From the NCBI RefSeq assembly GCF_000399665.1, contig NZ_KB976986.1, positions 1,988,773 through 2,052,772 on the forward strand: 64,000 nt of DNA, given 5' to 3'. How positions within the stretch are numbered: position 1 is the first letter of the stretch; each line of letters starts with the position of its first letter. Made by a program: the position numbers and the translations under genes. The notes beneath the pieces are model-generated. The model had not been told where the DNA came from and did not search any database. It saw only the letters and a list, made by a program, of their open reading frames with translations. Positions 8,280 to 16,966 of the stretch are shown here, in pieces. This DNA is from Acinetobacter calcoaceticus ANC 3811 (GTDB lineage Bacteria > Pseudomonadota > Gammaproteobacteria > Pseudomonadales > Moraxellaceae).

Positions 8280-9956
8280 ATGAAGTACAAAGCAATTTTA
8301 TCTAGCCTTTCCATTGCTTTATTTAGCTTATCTTTGGCTGGATGTAATGACAACGATAATCAAGAAAATGTCGTAAGCACGCCTAAGCAACCGAATATCT
8401 TATTTATTATGGCTGATGACTTAGGCTATTCAGATTTAGGGGCTTTTGGTGGTGAAATTCATACCCCTAATATTGATAGTTTGACTCAAGAAGGTCGCCT
8501 TTTAACGGATTATCATACTGCCCCGACCTGTTCTCCAACACGCTCTCAACTCATTTCTGGTACTGATCACCATTTAGCTGGTATTGGGGCAATGGCTGAA
8601 CTCACACCAGAACATTTGAAAGGGCAACCAGGCTACGAGGGATATTTAAATGAACGCTCTCTATCCATCGCTCAAGTACTTAAAGATAATGGTTACCGCA
8701 CGTACATCAGCGGTAAATGGCATTTAGGGCTAACACCTGAGACGAATGCACACGCAAAAGGTTTTGATCATTCGTTTACCTTATTACAAGGTCTAGATCA
8801 CCACTTTAAACAAGCACCAAGTGCGTTTAAACGAAATTCAACTTATACAGAAGATGGCCAAGTTATTCCTGTTTCAGCTTTGCCTGATGACTTTTTCTCA
8901 ACAAATTATTTTACCGATAAATTACTGAGCTACTTAGACTCAGGCAAAAATAGTGGCAAACCGTTCTTTGCTTATGCTGCCTATACGGCGCCTCACTGGC
9001 CAATTCAAGCACCTGCTGAATACCGTGAAAAATATCGCGGTGTTTATGATGTTGGTTACGATGCTATTCGTAACGCACGTATTGCTAAGCAAAAACAGCT
9101 TGGAATTATCCCTGCAAACTTTGAGGCAGCAGAACCAATTGCGACTCAAAATGCCCCACAAAAATATGGAAAATGGGATGAGTTAACAGCCGAACAAAAG
9201 GCACTAGAAGCCCGTAAAATGGAAATCTACGCAGGCATGGTAGAAAACCTCGATGCTAACGTCGGGCGCATTATTCAATACCTCAAACAAAATAATCTTT
9301 ATGACAACACTTTAATTTTCTTTGTTTCCGATAACGGTGCCGAAGGTTTTGTACGTGGCGGATATGGTAGTGAATCTGGTTTTGATAACTCTGTAGCAAA
9401 TGTGGGCACGCCTACTTCGTATCACTATATTGGGCCACGTTGGGCCGAGGTCAGCGCGGCACCATTTCATTTATGGAAAGATACAGCTGGTGAAGGTGCA
9501 ACGACTGCCCCTGCTATTGTGAAATTACCGAACCAGAAAAAAGCAGAAGAAACCAATCATAGCTTTGCATCTGTACTCGATGTTTTCCCAACCCTATTAG
9601 AATATGCTCATATTCCAGTACCTCAAGGCCAATACAATGGTCGTACCATTAATACGCCATCAGGGGTTTCATGGAAGCCTTTACTTGAAAATAAAACCAC
9701 CACCATTCGCCCTGCAAATTTTAGTTTTGCCGATGAATTACATGGCAGTAAATATGCAAAACAAGGTGAATGGAAAATTGCAGTTCAAGGGCGCCCTGAG
9801 TTAGGCACAGGAACTTGGGAGTTGTATAACATTGCCACTGATCGTGGAGAAAATCACAATGTTGCACAGCTTTACCCAGCAAAAGTGCAAGAGTTGTTAT
9901 CGGTCTATCAAAAATATACTGAGAAAAATGGTGTGCAGGAATATAACGCCAAATGA
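8280..9956 (+). CDS. Cys-type sulfatase (arylsulfatase family), lipoprotein
   Basis: Sulfate-ester hydrolase of the alkaline phosphatase superfamily, 558 residues. The N-terminus is a lipoprotein signal (SLAGC, lipidated C22), so it is membrane-anchored on the periplasmic side or in the outer membrane. Metal ligands appear in FIMADDLGYSD (D46, D47). The activation motif is C84-S-P-T-R, where the cysteine must be oxidised to formylglycine. A conserved GKWHLG stretch follows, and SDNGAEG supplies further metal ligands. The stop overlaps the start of the formylglycine-generating-enzyme-like gene (ATGA), so the pair is translationally coupled. Scavenging of sulfur from sulfate esters is the likely role; the substrate is unknown. 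Confidence 0.92.
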   Translation: MKYKAILSSLSIALFSLSLAGCNDNDNQENVVSTPKQPNILFIMADDLGYSDLGAFGGEIHTPNIDSLTQEGRLLTDYHTAPTCSPTRSQLISGTDHHLAGIGAMAELTPEHLKGQPGYEGYLNERSLSIAQVLKDNGYRTYISGKWHLGLTPETNAHAKGFDHSFTLLQGLDHHFKQAPSAFKRNSTYTEDGQVIPVSALPDDFFSTNYFTDKLLSYLDSGKNSGKPFFAYAAYTAPHWPIQAPAEYREKYRGVYDVGYDAIRNARIAKQKQLGIIPANFEAAEPIATQNAPQKYGKWDELTAEQKALEARKMEIYAGMVENLDANVGRIIQYLKQNNLYDNTLIFFVSDNGAEGFVRGGYGSESGFDNSVANVGTPTSYHYIGPRWAEVSAAPFHLWKDTAGEGATTAPAIVKLPNQKKAEETNHSFASVLDVFPTLLEYAHIPVPQGQYNGRTINTPSGVSWKPLLENKTTTIRPANFSFADELHGSKYAKQGEWKIAVQGRPELGTGTWELYNIATDRGENHNVAQLYPAKVQELLSVYQKYTEKNGVQEYNAK

Positions 9957-10957
9957 GATTAAAACCATTTTTAGTTACCACAATCAGCCTGTCTTTTATG
10001 GCGGGCTGTAGTCAATCTTCACAAGTTTCTGAATCAGCGCCCTCGTTGCAGCAGCAAACTTCTTTAGCTGACTTAGGCTCTATTGAAAAGTGTAAAAACT
10101 ACACTGGACTACCTCAAGGTTGGCTCAAACAACCTAACGCTGGAATGGTTTTAATTGCCGATGGGCATGTTAATTTTGGTTCTGAAAAAGCCTATCCCGA
10201 TGAACTGAATTTTGGAAAAAAACAACGGGAAGTCAAAGGATTCTGGATTGATCAGACTGAAGTTACGGTTGCTCAATTTGCAAGCTTCGTGAAAGCAACA
10301 GGCTATAGCACCGATGCCGAAAAACAAAAGCAGGCTGCTGTTTTTTCACCAGATCCTCATCACCCACAGCAATGGTGGCAGCTAAAATCAGGATATACAT
10401 GGAAAACTCCAAATGGCAGTAATGGTGCTGTAGCTAATCCAAATGAACCTGTGCGCTATGTGAGTAAAAACGATGCTGAACATTATGCAGTCTGGCTCGG
10501 ACATGATTTACCAACAGAACTAGAATGGGAATATGCAGCTAAAGCCAATTCAAAAACTGATACGCCCTTACATCAAGCTCCTACCGATGAACACCAACAT
10601 CCACAAGCAAATTACTGGCAAGGTGAATTCCCTTTTCAAAACCTAAATCAAGATCACTTTAAAGATGTGGCACCCGTGGGATGTTTTGCGCCAAACAATT
10701 TCAAACTATTTGATACGATTGGAAATGTATGGGAGTGGACATCATCTCCTTATCAAGGCGCCCATGACCAACATATGGGAAATTATTCTGCTTTAAGACA
10801 ACAACAAATCACCAGTACACAATATGTAATTAAGGGTGGATCTTTTCTTTGTGCTCAAAATTATTGTTCACGTTATCGAAACAGTAGTCGCTATCCGCAA
10901 GACTTTGATTTAGCAGCAACCCACGTTGGCTTTCGAACAATTTTAAGATCAGATTAG
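9953..10957 (+). CDS. Formylglycine-generating enzyme (SUMF1/FGE-sulfatase domain) lipoprotein
   Basis: A 334-residue protein whose body is an FGE-sulfatase domain. It opens with a clear lipobox (SFMAGC, C19). Family motifs include FWIDQTEVTVAQFASFVKATGY, PVRYVSKNDAEHYAVWLG, LPTELEWEYAAKA, IGNVWEWTSS and GFRTI. The two copper-binding/catalytic cysteines of true FGEs are present five residues apart, C300 and C305, in GGSFLCAQNYCSRYR, so it should be an active modifying enzyme. Its ATG overlaps the sulfatase stop by 4 bp, which marks that sulfatase as the substrate. Being lipidated, it would act after export, an unusual place for this modification. Confidence 0.9.
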   Translation: MRLKPFLVTTISLSFMAGCSQSSQVSESAPSLQQQTSLADLGSIEKCKNYTGLPQGWLKQPNAGMVLIADGHVNFGSEKAYPDELNFGKKQREVKGFWIDQTEVTVAQFASFVKATGYSTDAEKQKQAAVFSPDPHHPQQWWQLKSGYTWKTPNGSNGAVANPNEPVRYVSKNDAEHYAVWLGHDLPTELEWEYAAKANSKTDTPLHQAPTDEHQHPQANYWQGEFPFQNLNQDHFKDVAPVGCFAPNNFKLFDTIGNVWEWTSSPYQGAHDQHMGNYSALRQQQITSTQYVIKGGSFLCAQNYCSRYRNSSRYPQDFDLAATHVGFRTILRSD

Positions 10958-11061
10958 TTTCTTTTAATCAGGATTATTTAATATATTTTTAACGAAAATC
11001 AGGTCGAAAAATAATCAATATGTTTCTATAGTACAAAGGAGAAGGATAAAAAAGTGAGAAC

Positions 11062-11229
11062 ATGATGAAAGCATTATTTCTCTGTGTAGCAGCAATTTTC
11101 ACAATGTCATTATCAGCCTGTGCAGTTCATACACGGGAAGGTAGTATTGTGATTGATCCAGATTCACCTTATCACAATCATCCCGGAGACTTTTGCCCAC
11201 CAGGACAAGCGAAAAAAGGACGTTGTTAG
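11062..11229 (+). CDS. Small predicted lipoprotein (55 aa)
   Basis: A short frame starting MMKALFLCVA with a classical lipobox, SLSAC, at residues 16-20, leaving a mature part of about 36 residues. That part is rich in Pro, His and Gly and has two further cysteines (DFCPPGQ and the C-terminal GRC). An ATG immediately follows GTGAGAAC. A purine-rich GGAGAAGGA lies somewhat far upstream. The lipobox and the hydrophobic core make chance unlikely. I do not recognise the family. It follows the FGE-like gene by 104 bp and may be cotranscribed. Confidence 0.7.
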   Translation: MMKALFLCVAAIFTMSLSACAVHTREGSIVIDPDSPYHNHPGDFCPPGQAKKGRC

Positions 11230-11782
11230 AGATATCTTCTTTTAAAGTAATTTTGAAGTTACGTTAAAGAAATAGAGTTTAATTGAATGATAAGTGAGTT
11301 TGAAAATGGCGGGTTCCAACCCAAAAATAGATGGGATGAAACTAGAAAATTATGGTGCAAAAAAATCACCATATCCCCAAGATTTTTAAAAGACAATCTT
11401 ATGTTGTCTTCTATCTAGTTTCATCCCAATTCTTTCTTATTCCGTCTGACTTTTCTTATCTTTTAATAAAAAAGTCTAGTTTTTAATCATTTCTGCATCT
11501 GTATTATTGATACATTTTGAACATTTTGCCTTCAGGTTAAAACAGATGTATTTGCTTAATACAAAATAATCATTTATGTAACGTAAGTCTATAAAAATGT
11601 TCTAAAATTGTGAAAAAAATTAAGACCAAAATGAGATGAATTTATCATAATAAATTGCTCTTTCATGTTTCATCACATAAATAATCAATATTATTTTGTC
11701 AGTTATTGCCACTCGTTTCCTTTCATTGGCATAGATAATGTATACATCTGTATATTAACCCAGTCTTATAACGAGATATTTT
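11230..11782. other. Long intergenic region with a compact multi-hairpin element
   Basis: These 553 bp hold no convincing coding frame. The left part carries a short GGGT/ACCC hairpin near 11311-11322 and the three-stem element listed separately. The right half (about 11440-11782) is very AT-rich and presumably holds the promoter of the 515-residue protein gene; I could not single out one convincing -35/-10 pair. Confidence 0.5.
11332..11428. repeat. Structured inverted-repeat element: 15-bp outer stem enclosing two hairpins
   Basis: A perfect 15-bp inverted repeat (TGGGATGAAACTAGA at 11332-11346, its complement at 11414-11428) encloses two perfect 7-bp hairpins: TATGGTG/CACCATA (11351-11357 with 11367-11373, 9-nt loop) and AAGACAA/TTGTCTT (11390-11396 with 11404-11410, 7-nt loop). 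Folded, this is a three-way junction. No target-site duplication is visible at the ends. It could be a structured RNA, a terminator complex for the small lipoprotein gene, or a small mobile element. Confidence 0.7.
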
Positions 11783-13330
11783 ATGTCCAGCACAAGTCAA
11801 GTCGAAGGTCTACAATTTCCAGTACACGCCTCAACAAAAAAACAAAGCACATCTCTTACAGGCCAAGAGATTTTGTCAGAGGCTTTATCTGTTGTAGATA
11901 ATAAAACCGCGCAACAAGTGTTGAATGAAAAAAACTGGCGAAAAAACTACCCTATCTATTTTAAAGTACTTGTTAAGCAAGGGATCTCAAATAGTAGCAA
12001 CCCAATTACTATTGCTAAGCAAGGTTTGCATAAAGCTCACCATATTTTTGACTATTATCGTGATAGTAAACATTACCTTTTAAAAGATGCAGTTCATATT
12101 GCTTCATCAACACCACTTCATACTGTAAAAATTAAAGGTGAAAGTGAAGCAGCTCCAGAGTGGTATGTACCTTACAAAGGACAAAAACTCAGTGGACAAA
12201 GCTTGCTAGACCAAATTCAACGTTGGGAAGAGGCTGGTATTATTGAACCAAGTCATGCAAAAGCTTTGCGTGAAGCTACTGTTCATCCAGAATGGTTTGA
12301 TTTGTCTGACCGTACCATGGTGTTGTTTGGTGCAGCTTCAGAAGCAGGCCCTCTGCCTTGGTTAGCCAAATGGAAAGCGAATATTATTGCTGTCGACTTA
12401 CCAAACCCACGTGTCTGGGGCAAAATTTTAAATACGATTCAGCAAGGAAACGCAACTCTGATTGCACCAAGTGTTGAACAAATTGATTCATCAGCAAAAG
12501 TTTCTGAATTAAGAGATAAATTGGGTGCAAATTTATTGACTCAATTACCAGAAATTGCACAATGGCTAGTTCAGTTTCCGCAAAAGTTAGATTTGGCCGC
12601 AATTGCTTATTTAGATGGCGAAAAGCACGTTCGTGTATCCATGGCAATGGATAGCATCATGCAATATGTGAGCGAGCATAAGTCTGATACAAGCCTTATG
12701 TTTATGTGCACGCCAACCGATGTTTACGCGGTTCCTAAAGACGTAGCCAAAGCTGCTCAACAAAAATTTAAATCACGCACAAAAATACAAAAAATAGCAG
12801 TGAAAGGCGTTTCTACACTTTCCTTAAACCGTTTTTTTCAAGCGCCATATCAAGACTTGATTGATTGTGAAAATGGAAAAACTTATGGTATTGCCGACTG
12901 TCTAGTCGTTGAGCAAGGGCCAAATTATGCATTGGCAAAACGCATTCAACAATGGCGTGCTATTTTGGCCCGTCATCAGGGACAACACGTAAGTATTAAT
13001 ATTGCTCCCTCTACAACCACTCACTCTGTGACTAAAAACCCATTATTGAAAGCAGCTTTTAATGGTGCAGAGCTTTTTGATGTAGAAGCATTTAGCCCTG
13101 AAACCACCAATGCCATTATGGCGGCAATCTGGATTCATGACTTAAGAAATGAGTCTTCTGTAGCAAATCCTGAAACGGAGCTGGACCATCCGCTTGAACT
13201 CATGATGGAAGGCGCCAACCACGGCGGATTGTGGCGTGTTGCTTATTTAGCAAGAACTGCTCTGCCTTTTGCTGCAATCTATGGCTTTGCAACCGAAAAG
13301 CTACCTTTTGGAAAATCATCTAAAAAATAA
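11783..13330 (+). CDS. Unrecognised 515-aa protein with a Rossmann-like segment
   Basis: I cannot assign a family. The protein is soluble, without signal peptide or membrane segment. Near residues 175-215 it has TMVLFGAASEAGPLPWLAKW followed by NIIAVDLPNPRVW, which resembles a beta-strand, glycine turn and acidic-ended second strand of a nucleotide-binding Rossmann fold. The C-terminal part contains ELMMEGANHGGLWRVAYLAR. Codon use matches the neighbours. It has a 553-bp leader region of its own and a strong terminator just after the stop, so it is a monocistronic gene. A dehydrogenase or methyltransferase-like fold is a guess. Confidence 0.75.
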   Translation: MSSTSQVEGLQFPVHASTKKQSTSLTGQEILSEALSVVDNKTAQQVLNEKNWRKNYPIYFKVLVKQGISNSSNPITIAKQGLHKAHHIFDYYRDSKHYLLKDAVHIASSTPLHTVKIKGESEAAPEWYVPYKGQKLSGQSLLDQIQRWEEAGIIEPSHAKALREATVHPEWFDLSDRTMVLFGAASEAGPLPWLAKWKANIIAVDLPNPRVWGKILNTIQQGNATLIAPSVEQIDSSAKVSELRDKLGANLLTQLPEIAQWLVQFPQKLDLAAIAYLDGEKHVRVSMAMDSIMQYVSEHKSDTSLMFMCTPTDVYAVPKDVAKAAQQKFKSRTKIQKIAVKGVSTLSLNRFFQAPYQDLIDCENGKTYGIADCLVVEQGPNYALAKRIQQWRAILARHQGQHVSINIAPSTTTHSVTKNPLLKAAFNGAELFDVEAFSPETTNAIMAAIWIHDLRNESSVANPETELDHPLELMMEGANHGGLWRVAYLARTALPFAAIYGFATEKLPFGKSSKK

Positions 13331-13340
13331 TTTGATTGAA

Positions 13341-13366
13341 GCCCAATTCTAGAATTGGGCTTTTTT
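13341..13366 (+). terminator. Intrinsic terminator after the 515-aa protein gene
   Basis: A perfect 20-bp palindrome, GCCCAATTCTAGAATTGGGC (13341-13360), is followed directly by six T residues on the plus strand. It lies 10 bp after the stop codon, and the convergent dsdA gene ends 7 bp beyond it. Confidence 0.85.
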
Positions 13367-13372
13367 CTGTGT

Positions 13373-14707
13373 TTATTTATTTTGAAAGTGTGATAGATAT
13401 TTTTGCATTTCGTCAGACGGCACCATACCACCTCCTGTCGCCCATACTACATGGGTCGCCTGTTTTAATTTCTCGGCTGATAGTTGATGTAAAGCCAAAT
13501 AATCAGGACTCGTCTGAACATAGTATGGACCCATCATGCCTGCCACCGCAGAAGGCTCAAGCTGAATATTTTCAGTTTGATTTAGAAGCGCAATGAGTTC
13601 ATACAAACGTTCATCATGAATAGTGTAATACCCATCAATTAGCTGTTGCATAGCACGCCCCACAAAACCTGAAGCACGACCTACTGCAAGCCCATCTGCG
13701 GCGGTAACATTATCAATGCCAATGTCATTTACTGAAATCTGATCATGCAAACCAGTGTGCACGCCAAGTAACATGCAAGGTGAATGGGTTGGTTCGGCAA
13801 AAATACAATGTGCATGCTCACCAAAAGCCAGTTTTAACCCAAAACTCACTCCACCAGGGCCACCACCTACGCCACACGGCAAATAAACAAATAATGGGTG
13901 CTCAGCATCAACTGTAATTTGTTTTTGCTCAAATTGCTGTTTTAAGCGTATTCCTGCAACGGCATAGCCTAAAAACAATGTTTTCGAGTTTTCATCATCA
14001 ATAAAAAAGCAGTGTGGATCTTGTTCTGCGGCTTTTCGTCCCTCTTCAACCGCTACACCATAGTCACTGGCATATTCCACAACATTGACGCCTAGTGAAC
14101 GCAGTTTATCTTTCTTCCACTGTCTCGCATCGGCAGACATATGGACTGTGACTCTAAAACCCAGTTTGGCGCTCATAATACCAATCGAAAGCCCAAGGTT
14201 ACCTGTAGAGCCTACTGCAATTTGGTACTTAGAAAAAAACGTTCGAAATGAATCTAGATCTAACTTACTGTAATCATCTTCCAACTTGAGAAGCCCGGCC
14301 TCAATTGCCAACTTTTCTGCATGAGCCAAGACTTCATAAATACCACCACGCGCTTTAATTGAACCTGAAATAGGTAAATGGCTATCTTTTTTCAGCCAGA
14401 ATGCTCCATTCAATTGCACTTGTTCTGTTGAAGAAAGTGCCTTTTGCATGTTCACAATTTCAACGATATCTGATTCAATTTTTCCATGTTGAGCTTGAGT
14501 CTCAGGAAACACTTTTGCTAAATAAGATGCGAAACGCGCTAGCCTTGCTTCCGCGTCACTTACATCCTCTGCGGTGAGTCCAACTTTTTCTAAAGCTTCT
14601 GTTAAAGGATAGCGATGAGGTGTAAACCAAAATGTCTCTTGATAGGCTTGCAATGTCTCAATAAGTGGAAATTGTTGTTTTAACTGATCTATTTGAACCG
14701 CATCCAT
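13373..14707 (-). CDS. dsdA: D-serine dehydratase (D-serine ammonia-lyase)
   Basis: PLP enzyme converting D-serine to pyruvate and ammonia, 444 residues, matching the DsdA length. The Schiff-base lysine is K118 in [14 protein letters not shown], at the same number as in E. coli DsdA. The PLP-phosphate-binding loop [11 protein letters not shown] and the glycine-rich [11 protein letters not shown] stretch are present. It is cytoplasmic and serves D-serine detoxification or use. No dsdC or dsdX neighbour is present; the gene stands alone between two terminators. Confidence 0.96.
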   Translation of the reverse strand: MDAVQIDQLKQQFPLIETLQAYQETFWFTPHRYPLTEALEKVGLTAEDVSDAEARLARFASYLAKVFPETQAQHGKIESDIVEIVNMQKALSSTEQVQLNGAFWLKKDSHLPISGSIKARGGIYEVLAHAEKLAIEAGLLKLEDDYSKLDLDSFRTFFSKYQIAVGSTGNLGLSIGIMSAKLGFRVTVHMSADARQWKKDKLRSLGVNVVEYASDYGVAVEEGRKAAEQDPHCFFIDDENSKTLFLGYAVAGIRLKQQFEQKQITVDAEHPLFVYLPCGVGGGPGGVSFGLKLAFGEHAHCIFAEPTHSPCMLLGVHTGLHDQISVNDIGIDNVTAADGLAVGRASGFVGRAMQQLIDGYYTIHDERLYELIALLNQTENIQLEPSAVAGMMGPYYVQTSPDYLALHQLSAEKLKQATHVVWATGGGMVPSDEMQKYLSHFQNK

Positions 14708-14829
14708 AATCTATCCTGATATCAAAGTTTTAAGCCCAGCTTTTGGAGCTGCTTGATGCTCTATAACGATTTGTTAATTTATAATTGAATGTACATGAAA
14801 ATAGACTGAACTTTAAAAAGAAACAAATA

Positions 14830-14857
14830 AAAAAGCCACTGTTTTCAGTGGCTTTAA
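14830..14857 (-). terminator. Intrinsic terminator of pit
   Basis: AAAGCCACTG (14832-14841) and CAGTGGCTTT (14846-14855) form a 10-bp stem around a 4-nt loop. On the minus strand the right side runs into T residues, 15 bp beyond the pit stop codon. Confidence 0.8.
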
Positions 14858-14871
14858 TTTTTTAAATGCTT

Positions 14872-16503
14872 TTATACAAACTGTAAGAATAACCAGTACA
14901 AACCACCTGACAAACAGATTGTTGCAGGAAGTGTAAATACCCATGCAGATAAAATTGTTTTAACTGTATTGAAGTTTAAGCCTGATCTATTCGCGACCAT
15001 GGTACCTGCAACAGCACTATTTAAAACGTGTGTTGTTGAAACAGGCATACCTAAACCATCGGCAGCTGCAATTGTACTCATTGCTACAAGCTCAGCAGAC
15101 ATCCCCTGACCATAAGTCATATGATGCTTACCAATACGCTCGCCTACAGTTACAACAATACGTTTCCAGCCCACCATGGTGCCTAAGCCAAGTGCCAAAG
15201 CAACTGCTACTTTCACCCAAGTTGGAATGTATTGTAAGAATGAATCCAAGCTACTACGGTATTCTTTCACAAGTTTTTCTTGTGACTGATCCATTTTTGG
15301 TAATGCATTCGCTTTGTCCAAACGTTTAAACGAAGTGGTGCTTAAATACATGTCATTACGAATTTCACTAATCGCAGCTTCTGGAATATCTTTTAAGTTG
15401 TTATAGCTAGAAACGCGCTCACCCAAATGATCAGTCATGCTTGCCAATGCAGGCACTACTTCTGGAGTTTGCTGTTTAGTTTGAATATATTTAGTCAAAA
15501 TAACACGTGCTTTTTCATCGGTTAATTCTGGCTTATTTTGATTCAAAAATACGGCAGTTTGAGAAGAAAGCTGATGGAATGATTGAACTTGTTGTGTATC
15601 AAGGTTTTTATTTAATGAATAAGCCAACGGCACCAGACCAACCAAAATCAGCATGATGAGACCCATACCTTTTTGACCGTCGTTAGAACCATGTGCAAAA
15701 CTTACACCTGTGCAGGTAAAGATTAAAATTGCACGAATGATTGCTGGTGGTGGTTTGTTACCTTCTGGTGGCTGGAATAATTCTAATTGGCGTTTAAAAA
15801 TAGTTTTAACCAACAAGAATACAATCGCTGCAAAAGCAAAACCAATTAAAGGCGACAATAATAATGCCTTACCGACTTTAATCACCTGATCCATATCAAC
15901 ACCGCTGGTTGTTACGCCAGTCGATGCACTCAACAGATGGTTCATAATGCCCACACCCAAGATTGAACCAATCAAGGTATGAGAGCTAGAAGCAGGAATA
16001 CCCAAGAACCAAGTACCCAAGTTCCAGAGAATCGCAGCAATAAGCAGCGCAAAAACCATTGCGAAACCTGCACCGCTACCCATGTTCATAATCAGTTCAA
16101 CAGGCAACAATGCAATAATGCCGTAAGCGACTGCGCCGCTTGCAACCATTACCCCAAGAAAATTACAAAAACCTGCCCACATGACTGCAACTGGTGCAGG
16201 TAAAGCATTGGTGTAAATCACTGTTGCTACTGCATTTGCAGTATCATGGAAGCCATTTACAAACTCAAAGCCTAAAGCAATCAAGAGTGCAGTAGATAAA
16301 AGAATAACCGAATAGAGACTCAAAGGTGGAACATGTGCTAAATCAGCACTCACCTGAAATCCAATATAAATAAGTGTCGCAACAATAATCGTCAAAAACA
16401 CCGGCATAAAAAACTTAGGTGTTGGGACATGTACATTCGTCGATTTGACTTGCAGGTTTGCCGCAAGTTTTGAATCCGAAACAGGGGGTAGATTAGAATT
16501 CAT
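14872..16503 (-). CDS. pit: Low-affinity inorganic phosphate transporter (PiT family)
   Basis: Inner-membrane phosphate (metal-phosphate):H+ symporter, 543 residues with about ten hydrophobic segments. The duplicated PiT signatures are present: GFEFVNGFHDTANAVATV in the first half, and FAHGSNDGQKGMGLIML plus PVSTTHVLNSAVAGTMV in the second. A hydrophilic central loop of roughly 120 residues (from about 295 to 420) separates the halves. No phoU-like gene adjoins it, although many PiT genes have such a partner. Confidence 0.93.
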   Translation of the reverse strand: MNSNLPPVSDSKLAANLQVKSTNVHVPTPKFFMPVFLTIIVATLIYIGFQVSADLAHVPPLSLYSVILLSTALLIALGFEFVNGFHDTANAVATVIYTNALPAPVAVMWAGFCNFLGVMVASGAVAYGIIALLPVELIMNMGSGAGFAMVFALLIAAILWNLGTWFLGIPASSSHTLIGSILGVGIMNHLLSASTGVTTSGVDMDQVIKVGKALLLSPLIGFAFAAIVFLLVKTIFKRQLELFQPPEGNKPPPAIIRAILIFTCTGVSFAHGSNDGQKGMGLIMLILVGLVPLAYSLNKNLDTQQVQSFHQLSSQTAVFLNQNKPELTDEKARVILTKYIQTKQQTPEVVPALASMTDHLGERVSSYNNLKDIPEAAISEIRNDMYLSTTSFKRLDKANALPKMDQSQEKLVKEYRSSLDSFLQYIPTWVKVAVALALGLGTMVGWKRIVVTVGERIGKHHMTYGQGMSAELVAMSTIAAADGLGMPVSTTHVLNSAVAGTMVANRSGLNFNTVKTILSAWVFTLPATICLSGGLYWLFLQFV

Positions 16504-16966
16504 GCAGACGGTAAGAGGATAGAAAAATCCTCTGTATTCTTAAATTAAATTATGACAATTATATGACAAAGCGGCGCCTGATGAAGTCAATTTTTCATAT
16601 TTTGACCTCATTTGATGCACCTTTCCTCTATCCAATTTATTTTTTTATTAAAATACAGCAACTTAAATCAATTTATGTCTTCCTTATTTGTGACTATTTT
16701 TAAAGCAAAAATATATAAAAAATTAGCTGTATGGTTATTTTTTAAACAGCTTAATTGTCATAAAACGGAATATTGCAGATGAAATATTTCAATATCATGA
16801 TCATTTCATGAATATTTGATGAAAAAACAGTCTCTCTTTGTCATAAAAGCCGTTTTTTAATGAATCTATTACAAGTGAATGGCGGGTCGTTATAGCTCAT
16901 CAATTGTGCAACTATTCTGTTACAATAGCGCCGCATTTTTAAATTTGTACAATATCGGGGTTTTCT
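16504..16966. other. Divergent intergenic region between pit and metH
   Basis: This 463-bp stretch is AT-rich with no convincing coding frame. It must hold the pit and metH promoters. I looked for a cobalamin riboswitch ahead of metH and saw no B12-box-like sequence or terminator. An extended -10 element near 16918-16926 is the best metH promoter candidate. Confidence 0.5.
16918..16926 (+). promoter_or_regulatory. Candidate extended -10 promoter of metH
   Basis: TGT followed by TACAAT (16921-16926) gives a TGn extended -10 box with five of six consensus bases, 40 bp upstream of the metH ATG. No good -35 is visible at the right distance, which suits an extended -10 promoter. Confidence 0.45.

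Noticed and set aside
11311..11322. GGGTTCCAACCC, resembling a tRNA T-arm
   Set aside because: Stem and loop sizes do not fit a T-arm and no acceptor, D or anticodon arms surround it.
11332..11428. GGGATGAAAC-like arm considered as a CRISPR repeat or an integron attC site
   Set aside because: Only one inverted pair is present, without spaced direct repeats or integrase recombination core motifs.
16504..16966. Possible cobalamin riboswitch before metH
   Set aside because: No B12-box-like conserved sequence, long stem set or terminator/anti-terminator could be found.
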